A stretch of 8,838 nt of DNA from Thiomargarita sp. GTDB taxonomy: Bacteria > Pseudomonadota > Gammaproteobacteria > Beggiatoales > Beggiatoaceae. Under the pieces are notes generated by a model. That model made no database searches. It saw only the letters and a list, made by a program, of their open reading frames with translations, and was not told where the DNA came from. The DNA lies in contig JAUXCJ010000024.1 of assembly GCA_030618965.1 (NCBI GenBank), positions 1-8,838 on the forward strand, written 5' to 3'. The number at the start of each line of letters is the position of its first letter. The first letter of the stretch is position 1. The position numbers and the translations under genes were made by a program. Below, piece after piece: positions 1 through 5,900 of the stretch.

Positions 1-2
1 CA

Positions 3-80
3 TTCTATTCTGATCTTCGTGTTCTTCTCAATGAAATGATTGAAGAAGGCCTTGGTTCATATCCTGAAGATATTGAATGA
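3..80 (+). CDS. 3' end of an unrecognised gene (partial)
   Basis: An open frame enters from the left edge and ends at TGA 78-80, giving 25 residues that finish EEGLGSYPEDIE. The tail is acidic and reads like real protein, but I do not recognise the family. Its stop codon is directly followed by the stop codon of the opposing methyltransferase gene at 81-83, so the two genes meet tail to tail with no spacer. That tight fit is the main support for it being a gene; the other plus-strand frames close within the first 40 bases. A nuclease partner for the neighbouring methyltransferase is possible in this position, but nothing visible supports it. Confidence 0.5.
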   Translation, partial: FYSDLRVLLNEMIEEGLGSYPEDIE

Positions 81-818
81 CTATTTTTTTATGAACACTA
101 AAAAATAAGAATGATTTTTTCTCGCATGAACTTGTTTTTTGAGCCTGCTAACAGCAGGTCTATTTGTTCTCATTACTATAAAAAGATCTTTTGAGTAGTA
201 ACCATATTTTTCATACTCATTAATTATTTCAACATGAGTTAACCATTGTTTACCAGCACTAACTTCATCTTGGCATTTTACAATTAGTACACCTTTTTTC
301 TTTAAAATTCGATACGCTTCCTGCCCAGCCTTGAAATACATATCAGTAACTGCTGCATGCCATTTTTTTGTTCCAGTATTTTTTGTATCAGAGTTTCTTT
401 CATCACCATTTGAATAGGCTTGTGAAAAAGCAGAGTGAGTTCCCGAGCCTGCTTTTTGATCATTATTTTTTCGATAAAAACCTTCCATATATGGAGGGTC
501 TAGAACTACACAATCAAATGCTCCATCAGTATATGGAAGGTTTCGGCAATCTATACCATTGGCGATATCTGTACCATGAACATCATAGTCATCTTTAGGC
601 ACCTTTTTCCAAAATACGCCCTTACCCCATGTAACATCAGCTATTTTTGCCTTTTTGGGTACATGAAGATTAAGAATATGTGGAAAAATATTCTCATTCC
701 CATCAATATAAGAGGATAGAATTAAATCGGAGGTAGGTTCTCCGCCTTGAGTTCTTCTATTATAGTTAACTAATAAGTCATCATCGAAGAGTTTGCTTTG
801 TATAATTTGCTCTGTCAT
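81..818 (-). CDS. DNA methyltransferase, probably N6-adenine or N4-cytosine (orphan?)
   Basis: The 245-aa product carries the two signatures of an amino-methyltransferase that uses S-adenosylmethionine. A motif I-like loop, [11 protein letters not shown], lies at residues 60-70, and the catalytic motif [12 protein letters not shown], at 101-110 (DPPY 107-110). Only about 37 residues separate them, so motif I precedes motif IV without an intervening recognition domain, unlike the Dam order. The stretch after DPPY (about 111-155) is polar and is the likely variable or target-contacting loop. The strand [12 protein letters not shown] (173-184) and the end [10 protein letters not shown] (233-242) resemble a family of small phage- and plasmid-like DNA methylases. 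The ATG at 816-818 is supported by AGGAGA at 829-834, 11 nt upstream of the ATG counting from AGGAG, which is rather long. No nuclease gene is visible beside it, so it could be an orphan regulator, an anti-restriction enzyme or half of a type II system. Family placement is from memory; the target base is unknown. Confidence 0.85.
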   Translation of the reverse strand: MTEQIIQSKLFDDDLLVNYNRRTQGGEPTSDLILSSYIDGNENIFPHILNLHVPKKAKIADVTWGKGVFWKKVPKDDYDVHGTDIANGIDCRNLPYTDGAFDCVVLDPPYMEGFYRKNNDQKAGSGTHSAFSQAYSNGDERNSDTKNTGTKKWHAAVTDMYFKAGQEAYRILKKKGVLIVKCQDEVSAGKQWLTHVEIINEYEKYGYYSKDLFIVMRTNRPAVSRLKKQVHARKNHSYFLVFIKK

Positions 819-831
819 CTGGATATAATCT

Positions 832-842
832 CCTATAATAGG
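832..842. repeat. 11-bp palindrome overlapping the methyltransferase ribosome binding site
   Basis: CCTATAATAGG is a 5-bp inverted repeat around one central base. It overlaps the AGGAGA Shine-Dalgarno sequence of the methyltransferase gene (829-834). It could be a small operator or an RNA hairpin that limits translation, but a palindrome this short also arises by chance in AT-rich DNA. Confidence 0.25.
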
Positions 843-866
843 ATAATTTGCAAGAAAAACAGGCTA

Positions 867-933
867 ATCGGGTAGCCGAAGGTTTTTCTCCTTTAACCCC
901 CACACCCTGCATGTGGCTCCGCACAGGGCGTTT
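867..933 (-). ncRNA. Group II intron 3' end: domains V and VI
   Basis: Read on the minus strand, about 933 to 901 folds as a group II intron domain V. The lower helix is CGCCCTG/CAGGGTG (with one G.T pair), a 2-nt bulge TG lies on the 3' side, and an upper stem TGCG/CACA with one C.A mismatch closes the tetraloop GAGC. The triad at its base would be CGC. From 901 to 867 follows domain VI. GGG pairs with CCC, a single A (position 873) is bulged, then GGTTAAAGG pairs with CCTTCGGCT with only one mismatch, around an A-rich loop. The bulged A is 7 nt from the end, as expected of the branch point, and the element ends in CCCGAT, matching the AY rule for group II 3' ends. The predicted 3' splice site is between 867 and 866. 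The 5' domains are absent, so it cannot splice by itself. Confidence 0.8.
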
Positions 934-941
934 CATTTAAC

Positions 942-1100
942 TTACCGAATAGGGTAATGGCACTTTATCCAGCCGTCCCTTAATGATACTAATACCTTAT
1001 TTTTCAAATAGTTATTATTCTATACTTGGTTGATTGCAGGAGTTTTCGCGTTGCGCCAATACCCTTTGCTCGTCATCCCTGAAGAAATGGCGTGCTTTAA
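942..1100 (-). pseudogene. Group II intron reverse transcriptase/maturase, C-terminal remnant
   Basis: In one minus-strand frame this stretch encodes GMTSKGYWRNAKTPAINQ, then an in-frame TAG (1020-1022), then YLKNK and LVSLRDGWIKCHYPIR before TAA at 942-944. This matches the known C-terminal pattern of intron-encoded proteins (GYWR..KTPAINQALSN.YL...GLVSLRD.W.K.HYP), with the TAG falling where the small linker residues normally sit. The stop is 8 nt before domain V, as in other introns whose frame runs close to D5. Upstream of 1100 the frame meets a stop (1101-1103), and the rest of the roughly 400-600 residue protein is missing because hsdR ends at 1167. It is therefore a 5'-truncated, dead copy. 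Short in-frame similarity combined with D5/D6 makes the identification solid although no search was run. Confidence 0.75.
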
Positions 1101-1166
1101 CTAACGCTACGCCACGTTTTACTAGCCATTCTCAGTAATATTTCACATAACCAAGAGGCTTAAAAA

Positions 1167-4100
1167 TTACGCCGCCCATTTTTCGCCATTCGCAGCAAAA
1201 TCTTCAATTAAATTAAAGACATTATCGCAGGTTTCATTAAAGCAAGGCTCATCATAGCTTTTTGGCAGTTCTTCATTTAATATCTCTTCAACCACATCTT
1301 TTACTATCAGACGTGTTTGGTTGTCTTTCCACCAATCTTGTATTAGCACTTTGGGTTGTGTCTCTAATAAGCGTTTAAGTAGATGTTTTGCTGCTAGTTT
1401 GACTTTTGGTTTTTCTGCTTTGCTGAATTTCTCTTTTTTCAAGATGTCGTATATTTCTAATTCATCTTCGCTCAAACCTTCGCGCGTATGGCGTTCTTCT
1501 TCTTCTTTAATATCTTGGGTAAATTTTAGCAATTCTTCAAAATAGTTCTCATTAGACGATGCGCCAGAATTATACTTATCAATTATTTGCTGTAATTTTT
1601 CTACAAAATTGGTGCGATTTTGGTTTTGTCTTAGCAGTTTTTGGATTTTGCTTTCTATAAATGTTCGCATTTCTGCAATTTTTATATTTTTATATTTTGC
1701 TTTACCAAAGTCTTCATGTAATTTTTCAAAGTCAATTTTGCTTAAATCCCAGGTTTTGCCTTTTTGGACAATTTGATATTCGGCTGAGTGTTCTTTTACA
1801 GTGAAGTTTTCCGCCTTATCTACTACTAAACTTTCATCAAGTAGCATGGCGATTTTTTCTGTTACCGTATTTATATCTGTTTGTTCAAGGTAGACATCTA
1901 TAATTCCACGCAGGTATTGAATCACGGCGATTTCTGGGCGTTGCGATTTTTGGAAAATTTCTGGTTTGCATGACTCATATAAAGATGAAACTGTATTGTC
2001 ATATACCGCAAAGGATTTACGCCATTCTTCAACGCTCAATAAGCTATCAGCATATTGTTCAAATAATGCAATACTTTTGAAATTTTTACCTTGTGAAACA
2101 ATTTTTTGTAAATCAATATTCCTCTCCTGACAAAATTCTAGGGTTTGCTCTATGGCATCATCCAGCAATTTTAAGAGTTCTGATTTTTCTTGAACTGGCA
2201 CTATATCTTGCTCATTTTCTCCTTGCCCATAATCATGTAGGGCTTTTTTCATATTGCGGAAAACATTATAGTAGTCAACTATTTCACCGTTTTTCTTTTC
2301 AATCTTTCCGTCTATTTTATAGCTACTAACTCGGTTAGCCCTAGCAATGGTTTGCATTAAGCTGTGGTTTTTCATTGGTTTATCAATATATAGGGTGGAA
2401 ACTGTTGGCGCATCAAAGCCAGTTAGCCACATGGCACAGACAAATACTAATTGTAGCGGATGTTCAGGATCTTTAAAATTATACTCAATATCATGGCCAT
2501 GTTCATCTAGTTCCGCTAAACGTTTCGCGTGGGGTTGGATATTTAAACCAGCTTTTTCAAACTTTTCTGCTTGGGGATCACTTACCACCACCGCCATTTC
2601 AACTGATTTCATAAACTTGATGATTTTTTTGAAACGGGCTTTTTCAATATCGTGTTTAGCGTTTGCAATTAATCCTCTTAGGCGTTTTATTTCTGCTGTC
2701 CAATGCTGTTGTACTTTGTCATACATTTTAACGGCAGTGAATTTATCCACTGAAATTACCATAGCCTTTCCTAAATACCCACGGCGCGGAAAATGATAGA
2801 CAATATCTTTTGCTATGGTTTCTAAACGATCATCCCGTTTGATAATTTCCAGTTCTTTGAGGAATTTTTTTTCTAATTTCGCATCATCGAGATTTTCATC
2901 TTCTACTAGTTGATAGAACTCTTCGCTCAAATCATCGTTTTGGATTAAGATTTCTGGAACACGTTTTTCATAAAATAGCGGCACAGTGGCTTTATCTTCC
3001 ATCGCCTGCTGAAAATTATATTCTGAAACGTAATCTCCAAACCATTGATTAGTTTTACGTTCTTTACCTAATAATGGCGTACCCGTAAAAGCGATAAAGT
3101 GCGCTCCATTTAAACCAGCCCGCATATTTTCAGCTAGAGATTTATATTGAGTTCGGTGAGCTTCGTCTACCATTACGATAATTTCGCGTTCAGCAGGATT
3201 AAAGAGTTGCGGGTATTGCTTGCCTTTGGCATAGCGGAACTTTTGAATTAGAGTAAATACTACTTTTTTATTTTGGCGGATGAATTTTCGCATTTCTTCC
3301 GCATTACTAGGCTGTGCGGCTTCTTTTTCTTGTATCGTATTGGTATTTAAGAAGTTACGGTAAATCTGCCCGTCTAAGTCTTGGCGATCAGTGACAACTA
3401 CAAAGCTAAAATTACCCGTGATTTTGCGAAAAATTTTCCGCGCATAAAAAATCATCGAAAAACTTTTGCCAGAACCTTGAGTATGCCAAAAAACGCCAAG
3501 TTTGCCCTCATATTTATGGCGATTTATGAAACCATCAAAAGCGTTATTGACTCCAATAAATTGATGGTTTTGAGCAATTATTTTATTGTTTTCTTGGTAA
3601 AATAAAATAAAGTTTTCTATATAGTCCAGCAATTTATGCGGTTGGCATAAACCAGCAACAGCGTATTCTAAGCTAGTTTTGCTATCAGCTATAGATTGAC
3701 GATCAATTATTTGTTGTTCGTCAATCCGCAACCAGTTAAAAAAATGTTCCCAGCCAGCAGTAAAACTACCCACCTTAGTTTCTATAGCATTAGATAGAAT
3801 ACAAAAAGCGTTACAATGGAAAAGTTGCGGAATATCATATTTATAATTGTGAAGATTATCATCAAAAGCTGATTTTAACTTAACATTAGAATTTTTGAGT
3901 TCAATAAAAACCAGAGGAAGCCCATTAATATATAAAATAATATCAGGACGGCGATAAGCGGCTTTAGGAGTTTTACCAATAGTTTTTATCCATAATTGAG
4001 AAACAGCCAAATAGTCATTATTTGCATTAATAGGATTATCATTAAAATCAATCAAGCGAACTATTTCATGGTGTTTAATCCCTTGCACGTCCTCAAATTC

Positions 4101-4412
4101 TACAGCTACACCATCACGGATGAGCTTATATAGTTCCATATTTGCAGCCAAAGCAGACATAGCAACGCGGCGATCCATGATAGTTTCGATTACTTTCTCA
4201 ATTGAGAGTTCAGGAATACTCGGATTTAGACGCAAACAAGCAACTTTCAAGCGATCATATAAAATAACATCCCGCTTATCTTTACGATTTGATTTATCAT
4301 TTAGTGTTTCTGGTTTAAAAGTATAGCAATTAAGCAGCTCAAAACCCTGTTGATGTAGTTTTTCTAAGATTGCTTGCTCAATGTCGTTTTCGGAGATGAA
4401 GTTTTTTGTCAT
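1167..4412 (-). CDS. hsdR: Type I restriction enzyme subunit R (endonuclease/translocase)
   Basis: The 1081-aa product is the motor and nuclease of the type I complex. It binds the HsdM-HsdS methyltransferase at unmodified sites, pulls in DNA using ATP, and cuts at a distance. The N-terminal PD-(D/E)xK nuclease is visible as RPD (155-157) and FIELKN (169-174), so D157, E171 and K173 are the candidate metal-binding and catalytic residues. The SF2 motor follows: Walker A TQGSGKS (311-317), VVVTDRQDLD (338-347), DEAH (416-419), FTGTP (442-446), and motif VI QTIARANR (687-694) after WLTGFDAPT (662-670). The remaining ~390 residues are helical and charged, as in the usual HsdR C-terminal domain. 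Length is normal and all motifs are intact. The ATG at 4410-4412 has AAGGA (4425-4429) at a long 12-nt spacing. The gene lies 309 bp after hsdS in the same direction; repeats fill the gap, so it may depend on read-through or its own weak promoter. Confidence 0.97.
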   Translation of the reverse strand: MTKNFISENDIEQAILEKLHQQGFELLNCYTFKPETLNDKSNRKDKRDVILYDRLKVACLRLNPSIPELSIEKVIETIMDRRVAMSALAANMELYKLIRDGVAVEFEDVQGIKHHEIVRLIDFNDNPINANNDYLAVSQLWIKTIGKTPKAAYRRPDIILYINGLPLVFIELKNSNVKLKSAFDDNLHNYKYDIPQLFHCNAFCILSNAIETKVGSFTAGWEHFFNWLRIDEQQIIDRQSIADSKTSLEYAVAGLCQPHKLLDYIENFILFYQENNKIIAQNHQFIGVNNAFDGFINRHKYEGKLGVFWHTQGSGKSFSMIFYARKIFRKITGNFSFVVVTDRQDLDGQIYRNFLNTNTIQEKEAAQPSNAEEMRKFIRQNKKVVFTLIQKFRYAKGKQYPQLFNPAEREIIVMVDEAHRTQYKSLAENMRAGLNGAHFIAFTGTPLLGKERKTNQWFGDYVSEYNFQQAMEDKATVPLFYEKRVPEILIQNDDLSEEFYQLVEDENLDDAKLEKKFLKELEIIKRDDRLETIAKDIVYHFPRRGYLGKAMVISVDKFTAVKMYDKVQQHWTAEIKRLRGLIANAKHDIEKARFKKIIKFMKSVEMAVVVSDPQAEKFEKAGLNIQPHAKRLAELDEHGHDIEYNFKDPEHPLQLVFVCAMWLTGFDAPTVSTLYIDKPMKNHSLMQTIARANRVSSYKIDGKIEKKNGEIVDYYNVFRNMKKALHDYGQGENEQDIVPVQEKSELLKLLDDAIEQTLEFCQERNIDLQKIVSQGKNFKSIALFEQYADSLLSVEEWRKSFAVYDNTVSSLYESCKPEIFQKSQRPEIAVIQYLRGIIDVYLEQTDINTVTEKIAMLLDESLVVDKAENFTVKEHSAEYQIVQKGKTWDLSKIDFEKLHEDFGKAKYKNIKIAEMRTFIESKIQKLLRQNQNRTNFVEKLQQIIDKYNSGASSNENYFEELLKFTQDIKEEEERHTREGLSEDELEIYDILKKEKFSKAEKPKVKLAAKHLLKRLLETQPKVLIQDWWKDNQTRLIVKDVVEEILNEELPKSYDEPCFNETCDNVFNLIEDFAANGEKWAA

Positions 4413-4460
4413 GTTGTTATGAATTCCTTAATATTTTAATAGACAATTCTGATTAACAAA

Positions 4461-4586
4461 CTTTGAATCGCGGATTAAACTGATTACACAGATTACACGG
4501 ATTAAAAACCTAAAAATACTTCATAGCTGGTCTTTTGATTTTAAATCTGCGTCATCCGTGTAATCCGTTTAATCCGTGATTCAGAG
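4461..4586. repeat. 126-bp palindromic repeat (GATTACACGGATT type)
   Basis: The left arm (4461-4504) contains GGATTAAACTGATTACACAG; the right arm (4540-4586) is its near reverse complement. The arms align over about 45 positions with some seven single-base differences and one gap, around a spacer of roughly 35 bp. Each arm is itself built of repeats of a GGATTA-ACNGATTACACGG unit. The structure resembles the non-coding, MITE-like or REP-like palindromes found scattered in many environmental genomes. On RNA it would form a long hairpin between hsdS and hsdR, which could protect or stall the transcript. No transposase and no clear target duplication are seen. Confidence 0.8.
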
Positions 4587-4599
4587 TTTTTAGTGGTAT

Positions 4600-4642
4600 G
4601 GTGGAAATTGAATGTCGAGATTTTCTACGGAGAGCTTGCCAG
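4600..4642 (-). repeat. Duplicate of the hsdS 3' coding tail (copy 1)
   Basis: These 43 bp match 4741-4783, inside the hsdS reading frame, at 41 of 43 positions and in the same orientation. Read on the minus strand in the equivalent frame they give GKLSVENLDIQFPPYH followed by a stop, against GKLSVENLDIQFPPSMLND in the live gene. GKLSVE..DIQFPP is a usual HsdS C-terminus, so the copy is a displaced end of an hsdS gene, not random sequence. Identity stops at 4642/4783. The copy lies 3 bp from the palindromic element at 4646-4721. Confidence 0.85.
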
Positions 4643-4645
4643 CTC

Positions 4646-4721
4646 GTAGGGTGGGCAGCGTCTTTTTGCTGCCCACCGTTCCCCGAGATGGTGGGCAAAA
4701 AAAAGACTTTGCCCACCCTAC
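4646..4721. repeat. 76-bp double-hairpin palindromic element (GTAGGGTGGGC type)
   Basis: The ends are an exact 12-bp inverted repeat: GTAGGGTGGGCA at 4646-4657 and its reverse complement at 4710-4721. Each end also forms its own hairpin. GGTGGGCAGC (4650-4659) pairs perfectly with 4668-4677 across an 8-nt loop. GGTGGGCAAA (4690-4699) pairs perfectly with 4708-4717, also across 8 nt. It has no coding capacity and looks like a MITE or other passive repeat of the GTAGGGTGGGC kind that I recall as multicopy in some cyanobacteria and sulfur bacteria. It ends on the base before the hsdS stop codon (4722-4724). Because it sits just downstream of hsdS it could act as a terminator or 3' RNA stabiliser that lowers hsdR expression, but neither hairpin has a typical U tail. 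Confidence 0.8.
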
Positions 4722-5900
4722 TTAGTCATTTAACATACTGGGTGGAAATTGGATGTCGAGATTTTCTACTGAGAGCTTGCCAGAGATTAGTCTTGGTAAA
4801 AGTTTGTCTCTGGTTGTTTTAAGACATTTTACTGATTGAATTAAGATTTCTTTTTGACTCCTCATTGAATCCCACACCCCCATAAACTCAGAAAGTATTT
4901 CATCATTTGGCATAATAATTTCAACTTGCTTTAATCCAGTAATAGTAAAAGCTGGTTGTGATGACCCTATTGTCGTTTCTAATAACCGTCCTTTTCCTAG
5001 CGGTGTCTGCATCCAAAAATATAAAAACTTATTATGGATATGGTTTAAGGATTTAAACCAAATTAAGTTACCATCTTTAAAATAAAATCTATCATTTTTT
5101 CTGACTAAACATGGTATACCTAATGTACCAACGGATGTGATTAGAATATCATTTTCTTTAGGGAAGCCAAATTTATCTTTTATTTGAATAAATTTATCTT
5201 CACTAATATACAGAGGTGTAGAAGGTTCTTCCCCAAAATATCGCTCAATAATCTCTTTTGAACGATAGAAAGGAACACCACTTTCAACATAGTCGCTCAA
5301 GAAAATGCGTTTGCTAGAAGTAATATCAGAAATTTCACCTAGTTTTTTAACGCTCCACCCCCTAGGAATCCCTTTATCAAATTCCGCTTTTTTATAACCA
5401 GGAAAGCGAAAACGAACAAACCATTCTCGATATATTTCTTCTGCCATTTTTTCCAATAAGGCGATACGGCGTTTGTTGTTTTCGATTAAATCGTCATAGC
5501 CGGATAGGATGGCGGCGATTTTTTTTTGGGTTTTAAAATCTGGAACTCTAGTTTTAACTCGTGATAGTATTGTTTGGTTTATAAGTGGTTGAGCACTTCC
5601 ACCAGCAAGACTATTAAGTGGAAATATCTTCAGAAGATATGAAAAATATAGCGTTGAATAATCGCCTTTAGCATCTGCAACAATTGTATTATCACTAGCC
5701 CAATACTTTCCTTTTTCATAGTTAATTGATCCGCAGTAAGCACCAACACGACCTATAATTATGCTCTCTTCAAATTTGTGTTTATCCACATAACCAATAA
5801 TTCCATTTGAACCATATACTGGAAAACTGCCATATTTTCCAGCTTTTACAGTTTTTCCATTATAGAAATTTAAAGCTTCACCTAATAAAATAGACTTCAT
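4722..5900 (-). CDS. hsdS: Type I restriction-modification specificity subunit S
   Basis: The 392-aa product chooses the DNA target for both methylation and cleavage. It has the standard two-half layout. TRD1 spans about residues 1-120. Conserved helix CR1 spans about 121-168, with QKKIAAILSGYDDLIENNKR and the following EKMAEEIYREWFVRFRFPG. TRD2 spans about 178-335, starting at the typical PRGWSVKKLGEI. CR2 spans about 336-378, ending TTRDKLLPRLISGKLSVE. TRD1 begins right at the N-terminus (LLGEALNFYNGKTVK) and is shorter than TRD2, but total length is normal. The ATG (5898-5900) overlaps the hsdM TGA in ATGA, so the two are translationally coupled. The stop falls directly beside a palindromic repeat, and a second copy of the gene's tail lies just downstream, suggesting the 3' end was rearranged. 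The recognition sequence cannot be read from the protein. Confidence 0.96.
   Translation of the reverse strand: MKSILLGEALNFYNGKTVKAGKYGSFPVYGSNGIIGYVDKHKFEESIIIGRVGAYCGSINYEKGKYWASDNTIVADAKGDYSTLYFSYLLKIFPLNSLAGGSAQPLINQTILSRVKTRVPDFKTQKKIAAILSGYDDLIENNKRRIALLEKMAEEIYREWFVRFRFPGYKKAEFDKGIPRGWSVKKLGEISDITSSKRIFLSDYVESGVPFYRSKEIIERYFGEEPSTPLYISEDKFIQIKDKFGFPKENDILITSVGTLGIPCLVRKNDRFYFKDGNLIWFKSLNHIHNKFLYFWMQTPLGKGRLLETTIGSSQPAFTITGLKQVEIIMPNDEILSEFMGVWDSMRSQKEILIQSVKCLKTTRDKLLPRLISGKLSVENLDIQFPPSMLND
4741..4783 (-). repeat. hsdS 3' coding tail (copy 2, inside the live gene)
   Basis: This is the in-frame partner of the direct repeat at 4600-4642, with two mismatches. It encodes GKLSVENLDIQFPP of HsdS. 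The two copies start 141 bp apart, with the double-hairpin element between them. Recombination between the copies would delete the element and change the last residues from PPSMLND to PPYH. Confidence 0.85.

Noticed and set aside
1030..1140. Alternative minus-strand reading (KARHFFRDDEQRVLAQ) as a small protein
   Set aside because: It overlaps the maturase remnant in another frame, has no start or ribosome binding site, and the maturase frame gives a clear family match.
2347..2796. 149-aa plus-strand open frame inside hsdR
   Set aside because: It lies wholly antisense to a motif-rich, full-length hsdR, has no recognisable domain, and is cysteine- and serine-rich, as antisense shadows often are.
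4433..4459. Promoter for hsdR (TTGTTA and TAAAAT, minus strand)
   Set aside because: The spacing is only 15 bp and the -35 match is weak; in AT-rich DNA this is not enough to call a promoter.
4461..4586. Short repeats of a GGATTACACGG-like unit as a CRISPR array
   Set aside because: The units are adjacent without unique spacers and are arranged as two inverted arms; there are no cas genes.
4598..4822. 74-aa plus-strand frame with an internal repeat (ECRDFLRRACQ / GCRDFLLRACQ)
   Set aside because: The repeated peptide is only the antisense reading of the duplicated hsdS tail and the palindromic element; it is not a gene.
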